Part shown: positions 36,421-48,320 of the stretch, in pieces
How the letters are laid out: each line of letters opens with the position of its first letter
Numbering within the stretch: the first letter of the stretch is position 1
Assembly (NCBI RefSeq): GCF_003473485.1
Contig: NC_053047.1
Coordinates: 1,627,001-1,691,000, forward strand
Direction of reading: 5' to 3'
Source of the DNA: Medicago truncatula
Lineage: Eukaryota; Streptophyta; Magnoliopsida; Fabales; Fabaceae
DNA: 64,000 bases
Translations under genes and position numbers: made by a program
The notes under the pieces: model-generated
Told to the model about the DNA's origin: nothing
What the model saw: only the letters and a program-made list of their open reading frames with translations
The model's database searches: none

Positions 36421-37480
36421 GAGCCGTCTGAAAACAATCGTAGTCCCATGGTTGATAATCTCAATTCTCAAATCAAAATTGAACTATATTTGTTTCGACC
36501 TTCATCTTTTGAATATGATTTACCGAAGTTAAAATATAGACGGTAAATTAAGATAATGTAATACAAGTGCTAGATACTTGAATCCTTTAATATTTTAGTT
36601 TGGAGTACGATTACTAGCCTATGCATATGGAGAAATATTTTAGAGAGATCAACCACTTTAACAAATCTTAATTTTATAAACAATAATATAATTTAATATA
36701 ATTCATTTTGCTTTAAGAATTGATTCTATTTAAAGCTACAAATTGCAGTTTCTCATTCTAAAATCGATATTTACACATTAATTTATTGTTTAATTTTTTT
36801 ACATAAATATAATATAAATCACTTTAGTTTCAACTTAATTTTAACTAAAATCAATTTTACAAATTCATTTAACTCAAAGTCGATTCAAATGAAAGTATAT
36901 ATTACTAAATTGAACATTTCAATTTTGAATAGACAAATGAATGCACGTCATTACACACAGTTTTCGATCTCGACCGTCAATCTAAGATCAGACGATTCAT
37001 ATCAAAACTGTCTTTGTTAGTAAGAGCGATCTCGACTATTGATTTGAAAATGAACGTCTGAGATTCAAATTTCGTAAGTTTTAGATGGTGTTTGTCACTT
37101 TATCGTCCGGATCAAGATCAAAAAATGAAATTAATTGGGATCACCTGATTCAGCTGGATACCCATACACACACTCACATGCAAATGTCAAAACCCAAATC
37201 TCTCTCTCTCTATTAATTGCCGGCCTCTTACCGTTTCCACTTAATACGCCGTCGTTTCATCCTTTGTCTCTTTCTTTCTTCACTCGTCGGTTACTATAAT
37301 ACTCAAATCCCACTCTTTTCAATTTCATTCTCTTCTTCACTACCGAGTTGACTCATTCTTCTTCTCAACTCGTTCTCTCAACTCACTTTCTCTGCATTTT
37401 CTTCATTCGGTACTCTCTCTCTCTCTCTACATTTTTACTTCTGATCCGTACGATTCACTGTAATTACTCTCGATTTTCGT

Positions 37481-38110
37481 TACTTGATTTTGTACTGAAT
37501 CTGTTGATTTTTTTGATGTGATTTGCGATGTGATTGAATCGCTTTGATTTTTGAGTTGAAATTATTCTTAATCATGTTAATAATGCTTGATTACTGTTTC
37601 AATTTTTTGATTTTGATGAATTTTTGGTTAATTTTTGTGGAGTTTGAATCGAATGATTGTAATGTTAGGTTTTAGGATTGAAATGTTAGTGTATTTGTTC
37701 AACAAGATTCAGAGATCTTGCTGTTACTGTTGCTTTGATTTTGTACTGAATCTGTTGACTGAATCACTTTGATTTTTGAGTTGAACTTTGGTTAATCAAT
37801 GCGATATCTGTGCCAATTTTTGATTTATTTTCTGCATTTTGAATCGAATTATTGTAATATTAGGATTTATGATTGAAATGTAAAGGTTTTTATTCTTGAA
37901 GATTTTGATAGTTTACTGCAACACATGCTGAGATCTTGCTGCTAAGTTTTGTAATTGTATAGTACTGATTATATTAATTTTGTTAGAATTTTGTTAGGAG
38001 TTTTAGTTATGTTACTTAGTTGCTTTGATTTTGTACTGAATCTGTTAATTTTTGCTAATGTGATCAATTCACTTTGATTCTTGAGTTGATATTATTGTTA
38101 ATCATGTGTA
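37481..38110 (+). repeat. Tandem repeat in the 5'UTR intron, unit A
   Basis: The block TTGATTTTGTACTGAATCTG, with a following CTTTGATT(T/C)TTGAGTTGA part and an AATCATGT-AATAATGC end, occurs three times, starting near 37483, 37736 and 38024. The period is about 250-290 bp. Confidence 0.65.
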
Positions 38111-38187
38111 ATAATGCATGTAATTTTGCTTCATTATTTTTGTTTCTTGAGACTTGTGTGCAGTGATTTGAAGTGTGTCTGGTTTTA

Positions 38188-38640
38188 GTGTTGTGTTTGA
38201 AGTCAAAGTTCAGTTCTAAGATTGGAATTGACTTTTGTTGCAATCATTGATTTTCTTGGAAGTTTCGATATATGTGTGTGTTTGTGTTTGTGGTATCTTA
38301 GATTTAGAACTACAAAATTAAAGCAATGGTAGTGTAATTGTGATTTGGTGAGATATGGAAAACCATGAGCGAGTATAGCATTTTTTGTTCTGTGGCTTGT
38401 AAAAGTTATTTTCATGACTGTTAATTTGTTTTTAAGTTCAAATTTTGACTTAAGAGTGTTGTATTTGAAGTGGAAGTTCAGTTCTAAGGTTGGAATTGGC
38501 TTTTGCAGTAGTTGTTTTTCTTGGAAATTCAATATTAACGTGTGTCTGTGTTTGTGATGACTCGAATTGAGAACTAGGAAATAAGAACATTGGTGCTGTA
38601 ATTGTAATTTGAAGAGATATTGGAAACCATAAGTGTTTAG
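38188..38640 (+). repeat. Tandem repeat in the 5'UTR intron, unit B
   Basis: Two copies of a roughly 260-bp block begin near 38188 and 38455. Both contain GTTCAGTTCTAAG, TTGGAATTG and GGAAACCAT/GAAAACCAT phrases in the same order. Confidence 0.65.
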
Positions 38641-38874
38641 AACTTTAAATAATTTTTTTGCCCTATGGTGTTAATTTTTGTTTTTTCGATGATTGCTTCT
38701 TTGTTGTTGAATTCAGATTATGACTTGAGAGTTTTGTTTTTGTTGTTGTTAAATTCGTTGATTTGTCATTGTACTTGTTTTTACAGAAGTTAAATAAATG
38801 GTGGTTTGAGTTTTTCTTAGTGCCGAGTTTAATTGTCTGCCTGGCTTTTTTATCTCAGAATATAGCTGACCGGG

Positions 38875-41123
38875 ATGTCGGAGACAGCACTGAAGGATCT
38901 CAATAATATTCCTGCAACTGAAAGGAAGAGTGAGGGCTCTGGTAAGGCGTGTTTGACCAAACCTCCTGTTGACAATGCTAATGGAAATACTGAAGAAAGT
39001 CAAAAGAAGAAAAACTGTTCCTCTTTGGTTTCCCCACATGTTAATGGAAATCAGGCCGTGCCTGCTGATTCTGTTGTAGAGGTTGGAACTGTAGAAGTAG
39101 AATACATTGATTCTGAGAACTTAAATGATCTAGAAGATGTTGATGCTTGTGTCAAGGTATTATTTTATCCATCTTTTTTGGGTAGAGGGACTAGATGGGT
39201 TTGAATAGTTGATAACCATTGAAATTGGTGTGGTTCAATACCTTGGGGTGTTTCATTATATTCTTTTTCGTTATTTACCTTTGATTATTAGCTTTATATA
39301 ATATTCCTTCAATACCTATCGTTATTAGTTATTTGTTTTTGTTAACAGACCCTCTTAGCTGGACTAGACTCAAAGGATTGGGTCCTGGTTTGTGATACTC
39401 TAAATAATGTACGCCGTCTGTCTATTTTTCATAAGGAAGCAATGCTTGATATTCTGTAAGTATTGAACTTTTTTCATCAATGTTTTCTGATTGAAAGATG
39501 GTTTTTAAATTAAAATACCATTGCTTAATATGCAATGGTTTTTGTTTGGTTTTATAAGTTATTAAATTGTTCATATGCTATATGGTAAACAGGGGGGATG
39601 TGATCACACGTATTGCCAAGGCCCTGAAAAGTCCTAGGAGTGCTGTTATCAAAACTGCCATTATGACATCTGCTGACATTTTCGGTGCATATAATGATCT
39701 TATAATAGATTCTTTGGATCCTCTGGTAAGTTAGAATTCCTCCTGTGTACTATTAAATTTGCAATCTTAAGCATTATGTAATCTCAGCATACACTTGTGG
39801 TAGTAAATTTACACGTTCTTAATGGTGGATGCAGCTACTACAGCTTCTTCTCAAGTCTTCACAGGACAAACGCTTTGTATGTGAGGCAGCAGAAAAAGCC
39901 TTGATATCAATGACTACTTGTATTTCCCCTATTTCATTGCTGCCAAAATTGCAACCATACCTTAAGCACAAGCACCCCCGTGTTCGTGCAAAGGCATCGA
40001 TGTGCTTTTCTCGAAGTGTTCCACAACTGGTATGAGTACCTTTATGACTTTTGCTCATCTTGATGACTCTTCATATTGATGTCTTTTAGTTTTAATTTAT
40101 TTCTAGAGTTGTTTCCCACGAAATGATTTTCTGTGATGGAAAAAGAAAAGCGACGAAACCAAAATTTTAGGAAGCCAATTAGTGATGCAGGCAAAGAACC
40201 TTGGTCACCACTGATGATGAAATTCCATAATTTTTTACGTTTGTTTTGGACATCTGACTGAATTTGAAAAAAGTTGTTTCAGACCCAAATTATTTAAGAA
40301 AGCTTCTCATGTCTATGTTAAATTTGTGAATGGTTTATCATGATCATGCATGTAATTCTGTTGTTGATAATTGATATATTTCCTAACATAGCAAAATCAA
40401 ATAGAAGGACACTTAGTTGTGTGATCAAATAGCAAAGATTTTAATTGATACATGGCATGCCCTGAAAATATTAATTTGTTTATTGGGAGCATGTATTGGA
40501 TTTCTAGGTTAATGATTATGTGTTTAACCTGCTAGTATTAATATTGGTCTTATATCTGTTTTGTTCTACCATGGAATGCTCTGCTAGTATTAATATTGGT
40601 CTTATATCTGTTCTGTTCAGCTAGAAAGGTTAATAAATATGGCCAGCCTATGTTTGCGACTGAATGTGGATCATTAACATTTTCTCTTTTGTTTGGATAG
40701 GGTGCAGAAGGCATAAATACATATGGCATTGACAAATTGATTCAAGTAGCTGCATCCCAATTGAGCGACCAGCTTCCTGAGTCCAGAGAAGCAGCTCGAA
40801 CCCTACTTCTGGAGCTTCAAAATGTGTACGAGAAATTTCCCAATCTCGTGCCAGCAGCCACTGTATCTGAGGATCCAAAGACCGAGACAGTATCAGAGGA
40901 TTCAAAGACCGAGACAGTATCAGAGGATGCAAAGACCGTGACAGTATCAGAGGATCCAGAGACCGTGACAGTATCTGAGGATCCAGAGACCGAGACAGTA
41001 TCTGAGGAACCAGAGATCGCGACAGAATCTTGGGAAAGCTTCTGTCAGTCAAACCTTTCTCCTTTAAGTGCTCAAGCTGTACTTCGTGTGACCAGCATTG
41101 CACGGGAGGGTCTTGTTTCATGA
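38875..41123 (+). CDS. ARM/TOG-like repeat protein (At3g01450 type)
   Basis: Five coding exons: 38875-39156, 39349-39455, 39593-39725, 39835-40029 and 40701-41123. All are GT-AG and in phase, giving 379 residues. The N-terminal ~80 residues are polar and probably disordered. Residues about 95-285 are helical repeats of ARM/HEAT character, such as LLAGLDSKDWVLVCDTLNNV and LLPKLQPYLKHKHPRVRAKA, with the W...AL..V pattern seen in TOG arrays of microtubule proteins. Residues 294-347 are six copies of a nine-residue unit, VSEDPKTET and variants, after which a short conserved-looking tail ends the protein. By gene order it corresponds to the ARM-repeat gene next to MBD9 in Arabidopsis. Its exact function is not known to me, and microtubule binding would be inference. 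Confidence 0.87.
40863..41024 (+). repeat. In-frame 27-bp minisatellite in the last ARM-gene exon
   Basis: Six tandem units of 27 bp encode V-S-E-(D/E)-x-(K/E)-(T/I)-x-T. Differences between units are mostly single bases (CCA/TCA/GCA, AAG/GAG, GAG/GTG/GCG). The array length is a multiple of three, so copy-number change keeps the frame. Confidence 0.95.
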
Positions 41124-41129
41124 CACACA

Positions 41130-42230
41130 CACATGAACTTCAGTTAGTGCACTTCATTATTTCCTGGTTTGCATGCCATTTTCTTCTGTATATACAGCGA
41201 GACAATTGAGATGATTTGAGTTGCCGGTTCGAAGCACGTATTGAGCCAAAGGTTTATGGCGTATTTTTTTTACTGAGCTGTCGTTACCTATGATTGATAT
41301 TTGATAGATATATAAATTACGTTACTTTCGTTGTCTTCAAGGTTTCTCCTCTTTTGAATTGCATGTAAGTAATTGAGTTTGCTTTTATTAATTTTACAAA
41401 TTCAATGTTGGCATGTAAGGGATCGATTCTGTCTAAATTTTGTAGGCCTTGTTAATCTTATACTAGTAGTTTTGGATTTTAGTATGTTACATAACGATGT
41501 TGTGCTATTTTATACACCAATTTTTTTGTTAATAACACAAATTTTAGAGGAAGAATAACTTGCATTATTAGGAATGATCACGGGTCATTAGGACTAATCA
41601 GTGGGCCATTAACTTTTTAGGTTTGGAGAATAACTTGCATTATTAGAAATAATCACGGGTCACACAGATGCTGTGTGGTTATGATCATTGAAGTATTAGT
41701 CTAAACAACTAATTAACTTTTGCTGATTAACTTTTTGCTGGACAGTTCAAATGTAGTAAGGTGACAGTATACTAATACTAGAACCAATTCAAAACAGCAT
41801 TTCTATTGTGGTTGTAATAGAACTATCATAGTTGTGCTGTGCTACTACATCATCATTTACTTAACTATTATCAACTCTTAATCACACATTCAAAGCGTAA
41901 GTGGTCGTCTGATCAAAATCGGACTGTTTAAATTTAAGTTTTGTATTTTGAGTTATAAAATATATTTTTTAGGTCGTTCGATCTGGATCAGATAGCCACC
42001 AATGTTTCAAATGCGTGAATGTTGGATTTTTCCGACTGTAGCATATCCCATTTCCAATTATTGTAGATTTAATGGTTGAAGTATCATGTGCCTAAGTTGC
42101 AAAGACACCGAGAAGCTCAATTATTTGAACTAACTAGTAGACGCAATTGTAGAATTCTTTGGAGGGAACAGGGTGGCCTGCATACAGGAAGATGAGCTGT
42201 AATTTGCAATTTAAAGGCCATTCTTGAGGG
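41130..42230. other. 3'UTR and intergenic sequence
   Basis: The first ~250 bases are likely 3'UTR of the ARM-like gene. No other gene, repeat boundary or RNA can be supported. Confidence 0.4.
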
Positions 42231-42232
42231 TC

Positions 42233-42880
42233 TAGACATTTATTGTATGTTTGTAATGTTATTTCACTAATCTCGTCACAAATTTAAACATCTATTAAAT
42301 TAGTCCCTCACTTTGTAAGATACTCTTAAATATTCCCTCCGTCCTTTAATGTAAACTCTGTTTGCTTTTTTCATATTTCTTAAGAAAAGTTGTCAGTGTA
42401 ATTAATGTGTCTGTTTTGTGTGTTAATATTACTAAATTGTCCTTTGTTTGTATGTGTATTAAATTTGACTTTTCAAATTTCAAGACAAGTTAGTAGTATT
42501 AATTAAGGGTATGTTTAGGAAAATAATAATAAATGCATCTAATAATTTGGAAAGGTGTTTATATTTAGAGACAAAAATAAAATCAAATGAGTGCTTAGAT
42601 ATAGGGACGGAGGGAGTAGGTCTTTGAGATAATGAATATTTCAAAATGGTCCTTGACAATATCAACTTTTACTCAAATTAGTCCTCAATATGGTAGAGAC
42701 TAAATTGATAGTAAGTGGTCAAAGATAGGGACTAAATTGATGGTAAATTGTTAAATAAAGAGACCTACTTAATATTAAGTGGTTAAATTTGAAGACCAAC
42801 TTAATAGTTTAATAAAGTCGGAGATCTTTTTAAAACATTCATAATCTTAGAGACCGTTTAAGAGTGGAGTGTCTTATTTT
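42233..42880. repeat. Dispersed non-autonomous repeat, copy 3, with Stowaway inside
   Basis: Phrases TTAGTCCCTCACTTTGTAAG at the left and GGGACTAAATTGATGGTAAA, GACCAACTTAATAGTTTAAT at the right match the family at 3300 and 36290. The element is split by the Stowaway at 42333-42616. Confidence 0.5.
42333..42616. mobile_element. Stowaway MITE 3
   Basis: Termini TTCCCTCCGTCCTTTAAT and ATAGGGACGGAGGGAG are flanked by TA at 42331-42332 and 42617-42618. About 284 bp, non-coding. Confidence 0.85.
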
Positions 42881-42884
42881 ATTC

Positions 42885-43970
42885 TTTAAACATAACTTAG
42901 TTTTCGAAAGAAACAAAAGGTTTGATTGGTTTTCTACACGGTAGTAGCTTTTGATCACTGGCCAGTGGCCACCATTCATGTACCCAAATCAGGGACCTCT
43001 TGTGCAAGAGGCAAACAGACAAGAGTATGACTATTCAATAATCAATATTGAGATGCGTGACAACCTGTAACAAAATAATGAATCTGAGTATATTATTAGC
43101 AGAAGGATCAATTTGATGTGCTAAATGGAGATATTTTTTGTTTCTTTTGACTCAGGGTTCTTTTTGTTTTGAGAGGATATAATATTTTGAGAAACCCACT
43201 AGCTAATAACACTGATTTAACTACCACTCTATTAATAATGAGTGTATGATATTTTCATTAGGGACAATCTATTTTGTAAAGCGATCGATCGATCTATTAC
43301 GTAAAAAAAATGTAGAGATGATCTATATTTTTTTTTGAAAGGAAGAGAGATGATTTATATAAATATTTGATATAATTTTTATTTTAAGTAGTATATATAT
43401 TGGCTAGAAATTTATCTTTAAGTAACTAAGTGTGAAATGAAAGCACAGTTCAACCCCCATTCACTCCTTATACAATGTAATCTGCCTACTAATCTATTTA
43501 AACTCACGCGACAATTATATGATATAATTAATGCTAAAAAAATTGACGTTAATTTAGTTTCAAAGTAATTGAAAAACCATCAATATAATTTGATGCCAAC
43601 CATCTTTTTTGGACCTTAAACACTCCACTTCTCTATATTTAAAATGTGTGAACTCAAACTAATAAGCTACTTAGACTAAAAAAATATCAAGACAATATTT
43701 CCTATTTTTTATCAACAATACCCTAGTTAATTAAATATCTTCCTAACTATTTCACTAACACTACTACTTTGAACTACTCCAATTAATATATATACTTTAA
43801 ACTATACACACTATTTTACTATCTAGTTCAACATAGCTAATAATTTTCTTAAGAAATATGCATTAGCTTATAATGACACGTATAAGATGGATGATTTTTG
43901 TAATTTTTTGCTTGAGCCAATACTTTTAGGTATCTTTTTTGTCTCATGTTAATGAGAAAACTTAAAGGGT
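42885..43970. other. Intergenic sequence
   Basis: AT-rich DNA without a supportable gene or bounded repeat. Confidence 0.4.
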
Positions 43971-43974
43971 AACA

Positions 43975-44160
43975 CACCAAAACCAAAAGAAAAAGAAGGG
44001 AATTAAAGAGAAAAAGGAAAAAAAGATAAAAAAAAAGAAGGAAAAGTTTCAAATTAGTAGCTAACCGTACTTTTTTTGCTTCCACTTGTCAAACTAGTTA
44101 CCTTGCCACCCACTCCATCGACATTCCATTCACCTAATACACAAATGACCAATATATATA
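43975..44160 (+). repeat. Duplicated upstream segment of the RING cluster
   Basis: This stretch, with phrases AAGTTTCAAATTAGTAGCTA, ACTTGTCAAACTAGTTACC and CACCTAATACACAAATGAC, is matched at 46440-46600 upstream of the second RING copy. The gene duplication therefore included several hundred bases of 5' flank. Confidence 0.75.
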
Positions 44161-44470
44161 AAATTGCTGATCAATCTATTTAATGATGTACAATTAGGTT
44201 CTTTTAAATGACATTCTTGTGTTTCTCTAACACAATTAAGTTACGTTAATCATCTTTCGACCGAACTCCACATTATCAGAATCGAGAGTCAAAGAGTTAA
44301 AGATGAAAAAATCACTCTTTCTTGTTATTTACTTATAGCTTAATGTGATGAAAGAAGCTTTTTCACACATGCATTGTTAATATATTTTATGCAATATTAT
44401 ATAGCAGAAAATATACAACATTATGAATTCATGTTTAGGAAATTTATAGTTTTTCATACAAGTGTTGAGA

Positions 44471-44860
44471 ATGTTAGTTTTTTTAACTTGGTTGTTAATA
44501 TTTGTGGGAATGGTGTTTTTGGTCATATTTCATGCATGTGTTTCTGAGTGGTTTTCTAGAAGAGGAGGAAGCGGAGCAATGATTGATAGGGGAAGAAGAA
44601 GAATTTCCAAAATTGATTTGGAGAATCTTCCATGTTATGATTATGTTGTTGATCATAGAACTAGCACTATTGATTGTGCAATTTGCTTGGAGAATTTCAC
44701 TATTGGGGATAAATGTAGATTGTTACCTATTTGCAAGCATAGCTTTCATGCTCAATGTGTGGATCAATGGCTTTTGAAGCATCCCATTTGTCCAATTTGT
44801 AGATCTATGGTTGGTTCTCATAGTGGAGACAAAGTTGTTATAGGTAACAATGGAAGATAA
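44471..44860 (+). CDS. ATL-type RING-H2 protein, copy 1
   Basis: A single exon of 129 residues. The N-terminus is a membrane helix (LVFLTWLLIFVGMVFLVIF, ~2-20). It is followed by a basic stretch, the LENLPCYDYV motif typical of the pre-RING region in the ATL family, and a full RING-H2: C69, C72, C88, H90, H93, C96, C107, C110. ATL proteins are membrane E3 ubiquitin ligases, often linked to stress or defence responses. The protein ends at IGNNGR. The third copy continues for about 27 more codons, so an early stop (TAA where the paralogue has GAA) has trimmed the tail. I start at the ATG and not at the in-frame GTG three codons earlier. Confidence 0.82.
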   Translation: MLVFLTWLLIFVGMVFLVIFHACVSEWFSRRGGSGAMIDRGRRRISKIDLENLPCYDYVVDHRTSTIDCAICLENFTIGDKCRLLPICKHSFHAQCVDQWLLKHPICPICRSMVGSHSGDKVVIGNNGR

Positions 44861-45235
44861 ATCATAGATTTTTAAAAGTTGTTATAGGTAACAAAGTTGT
44901 CCATCTTGAATAGTTAGTAGTTTTTTACTAGTTAGCTACTCGATTGCTCTATATCTAAGTGATGTAGTCCCTTGACCCTTGAGGTAAACATATTTTTCAT
45001 TTTTAATACAATTTTCTTATAGTTTGTGTATATTGATCTCTTCATTGGCCTCTATCAAGTGGTTTGACACTGCAACTTGTTAATTTAGTTGGAGATTATA
45101 TATATGGATTTTTAAAAAACGGTTGAAAGTTAGGACATTACTATTTTTAATAAAAAATAAACTCTATAATAATAAAAAATAAAAACAAATTTCATATATT
45201 TTAAAATTTATTAAAATATTAAGTTCGAACCGGGT

Positions 45236-45335
45236 CTTTTTTTTTTTTTTTTTTTTTTTTTGTGATGGCCGGGATTCGAACCCCGGACCTTGCATTTAGA
45301 TGCTCTTGTTTAAATTAATCACAAGTTAGTTACGT
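45236..45335 (-). mobile_element. tRNA-derived SINE fragment
   Basis: On the minus strand there is a B-box GGTTCGAATCC (45282-45272), then GGCCATCACA and a pure poly(A) of about 25 (T run at 45236-45261). The A-box side is diverged. This is the layout of a SINE and not of a tRNA gene. Confidence 0.6.
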
Positions 45336-45369
45336 TTAATTTTTAAGTTAAACATAATTTAAAATAACA

Positions 45370-45895
45370 TTTTTGACAAGAGTAAAAATAATTAGATGGT
45401 GTTGTAATTTTTTTTGCTCCGTTTGGAATTATATTCTTATGTGGCTTGAAGTATATGCCGCTTTGCATTGCGATGCTTCAAATCATTTTTATCAATTCAA
45501 CTTTATTGGTGGAGTTGCAAAGTCAATGCGATCCATGTTACAAATCATTTGGTTTGCAACATAGTGAAAAATATGGAAAGAAAGAAACAACTGGATTTTC
45601 AAGAACAAAAATTGCTCTATTCCACAGGTAGTAGACAAAATTAAGGCGCTAACTTTCATGTGGTTGAAGGGGAAATTTGTCAGTCTTCCTCTCAATTACC
45701 ATGGTTGGTGGCAAAGTCCGTTTACTATCCTAGGCATCGGCTAATTGTTGTTTTTCTTTGGTGTTCAGCCTTAGCCTTGTAATTATTATTCCGACTTTGA
45801 TTGTTTTTTGGTGTTTCTTCTTTAGCACATCTTATGCTAGGAAGACCTCTTTGTTGTGGTAATATAATTCATTTTACCTTATTAAAAAAAAAATG
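45370..45895 (+). mobile_element. LINE 3' end with poly(A)
   Basis: Broken frames read IWFAT, then WKIWKER-NWIF and MWLKGKFVSLPLNYHGWWQS, the usual C-terminal part of plant LINE ORF2. A noncoding tail follows, ending in an A run at 45884-45892. Confidence 0.6.
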
Positions 45896-47082
45896 GTCTT
45901 GTAATTAACATTTTCTCATTTTATCAATTTAAAATAATCAACGTGTTGAGTAAAAATAATTAAAACGTGTCAATTAATTTTCAATTTTTTACAAGAGTCA
46001 ATGATTATTGAAGGTGTTTGATTCAAGTCTAGCAATTACATTTTCCGGAATGCGTTGGTAGATACTACTAATATTTATGCCTACCTTTGTTATAAGGTTA
46101 ATTTATTTTTATTTTTATTTTAGGGTATAAAAGTTTTCAATAATGAGATAACTTTCATAATTTGCATGAATTTATTTACGAGTGAGAATGCAATAATTTG
46201 CTTTCATATGAAATTTTAAGTACATTTTTGTTTTAAAAATAGGTTTTTTTTTAGAAATATTAAATTGTGTGGCAAACATATTTTTATAAAAAAATACCCG
46301 AAAATCAATTCCCATACTTATCTTATCACCAAGTTCTATAGTTGACTAGCTACCCCTTTTACTACACTCAACCAAAAGGTACTATTTTTTAACAAGAACC
46401 AGTTAATACTCTTATGTATTATTTTTAAACTCATGTTTATAAGAAAACTAAAAGTTAAAGAAAGGAATTGAAGAGAAAAAGGGAAAGTTTCAAATTACAA
46501 GCTAACCGTGATTTTTTGCTTCAACTTGTCAAACTAGCTACTTAACTTTTCCACTCACTCCATCAACCTTCCAGTCACCTAATACACAAATGACAAATAT
46601 GTTAAATGGAATTTTTGAGTCACCTAGTACTATAAGTTCATTGTTACATTCTGATCGAACTATAGATTATCAGAGCCTTACTTTTTTATTTTTTTTTATT
46701 ATCAGAGCTCTTGTCTTCTAAGAACCAAAAAGTTAAAGACGAGAAAAAGCTCACTCTTTCTTGTGGTTTATTTATAGTTTACATTTTTTTTTGGCAGATA
46801 TTTTGTACCATAAAGAAACTGAGGAAAATTGGTGCATCCAATGTCTTGCTACATTTAATTACATTTCTAGAAGCAGAAGAATTTCCTATATCAAGACTCA
46901 AGAGGTGACAACAAAAAAAGGTTGTAATTTTTAGAATTTTTCTTATAATATGCACACACAAAAAAAAACTCAAAATTATGAATGAAGCTTCACCCATACA
47001 TTGTTAATAGATATTTTGCAATGTTATTTAGCATGAAAAATACTCAATTTTATGAATTTATTACGTGTTGATACTTGAGAAT

Positions 47083-47152
47083 ATATGTATGTATGCATGT
47101 ATGTATGTATGTATGTATGTATGTATGTATGTATGTATGTATGTATGTATGT
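47083..47152 (+). repeat. (ATGT)n microsatellite upstream of RING copy 2
   Basis: About 17 tetranucleotide units with one C interruption. It sits where the start codon region lies in the paralogues: GTGTTGA-x-TTGAGAAT just before it matches GTGTTGAGAATG of copies 1 and 3. Confidence 0.95.
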
Positions 47153-47196
47153 TTTAAATGAGAAGGTCTTTATAATTTTTACTAATATTTGTAGGA

Positions 47197-47592
47197 ATGG
47201 ATTTCTTGTTTCTATTTCGTGAGTGTTGTTTCAAAAGAAGCATTTCCAAAACTGATTTGGAGAAGCTTCCATGTTATGATTATGTTGCAGAAGAAAATGG
47301 AAGTAACCCTTTGGATATTTGTGCAATTTGTTTGGAGAATTTCACTATTGGGGATAAGTGTAGATTGTTGCCTATTTGTAAGCACATTTTTCATGCTCAA
47401 TGTGTGGATAAATGGCTATTGAAGACTCCAATTTGTCCTATTTGTAGATCTAGGGTTTGTTCTCATAGTGCAAACAAAGTTGTTTTAGGTAACAATGGAA
47501 GAGAAAGCATTGAAAGTGGTCTATCTAGAAATGTTGGTTTAGAATTGAGAGAAAATAATCCAACATAAGAAGTAGAATCACAAGAGCATTAA
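47197..47592 (+). pseudogene. ATL-type RING-H2, copy 2, N-terminally truncated
   Basis: The frame from 47197 gives 123 residues with a full RING-H2 set (C42, C45, C61, H63, H66, C69, C80, C83). The membrane helix of the paralogues is cut. Upstream in the same frame FLLIFVG is still readable, but a TAA at 47173 and an (ATGT)n array replace the original start. Downstream, a TAA at 47566 replaces the TTA of copy 3, and the old C-terminus (EVESQEH) is still legible after it, ending at 47592. The RING core is preserved, so a soluble product is possible. On balance it is a decaying copy. Confidence 0.65.
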
Positions 47593-48320
47593 TTAGGTAA
47601 GGCATAGGGAGGAAAGGGAAGAAATTATCCTATCTAATATGGCTAGCTACGACGTGGTGTATTTGGTTGAAAATAAATAATACTCTTTTCGAAGAAAAAG
47701 TGGCTAATATTTTAAAGGTATTGAATCGTATCAAATATTATGTATTGGAGATGTAATTAGTTAATAGTTTATTAACTAGTCACTTGCTTACTCTCTATAT
47801 AACTCATGTAACCCTTGATTTAAAATAGTTTGTCATTTTCAATACAATTTTATTTTATAATTTGTGTATATTTAATCTCTTCTATAACCTAAATCCGTTG
47901 CTGGATAAAAAAGTTGAGATGATATCTACTACTATTTTTTCTTATGTTGTAGAGATTGGAGCTTTATCTATAACATCTATAAATATAACTATATAAATGG
48001 AATATATCATTTTGTGTTGAATTTTTTTCTTGTATTTTTACCCTTCATTTAAACTATTTTATCATTTTATATTATTATTTAAATTATCAATTGAAAATTA
48101 ATTAAATCTCATTGAAATAGGAACAATAAACAACAACAATGAGGAATATTCAACAATATAAACAATATTGAACACTATAAAAAAACCTTATTTTTTGGTC
48201 TTATATAAAAAATATTGTGTTCTAATGTAACATTTTTTTCTTGTGATTTTACCTTCTGTTTAATTATTTTTATTTTATCATTAAGCGGAAAGAAATACAT
48301 GTAACAATGGAGTATTTTGT

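Larger units (their letters stand above)
37410..38858 (+). other. Probable 5'UTR intron of the ARM-like gene
   Basis: A CT-rich leader (37190-37430) and a good acceptor TTTTTTATCTCAG at 38846-38858, 16 bases before the start codon, suggest a long first intron. A donor at 37410 (CATTCG|GTACTC) is the best visible choice, but others nearby are possible. The T-rich composition fits a plant intron. Such leader introns often raise expression. Confidence 0.5.

Noticed and set aside
40648..41130. A 160-codon minus-strand frame rich in ILSRSLDP repeats
   Set aside because: It is the antisense shadow of the in-frame minisatellite in the ARM-gene exon. A 27-bp repeat keeps any frame without a stop open on both strands.
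45236..45335. Possible tRNA gene from a perfect B-box
   Set aside because: No A-box partner, no cloverleaf, and a long poly(A) directly after the B-box side. It is a SINE remnant.
47083..47152. CRISPR-like regular array
   Set aside because: It is a simple tetranucleotide microsatellite with no spacers, in a plant nuclear genome.
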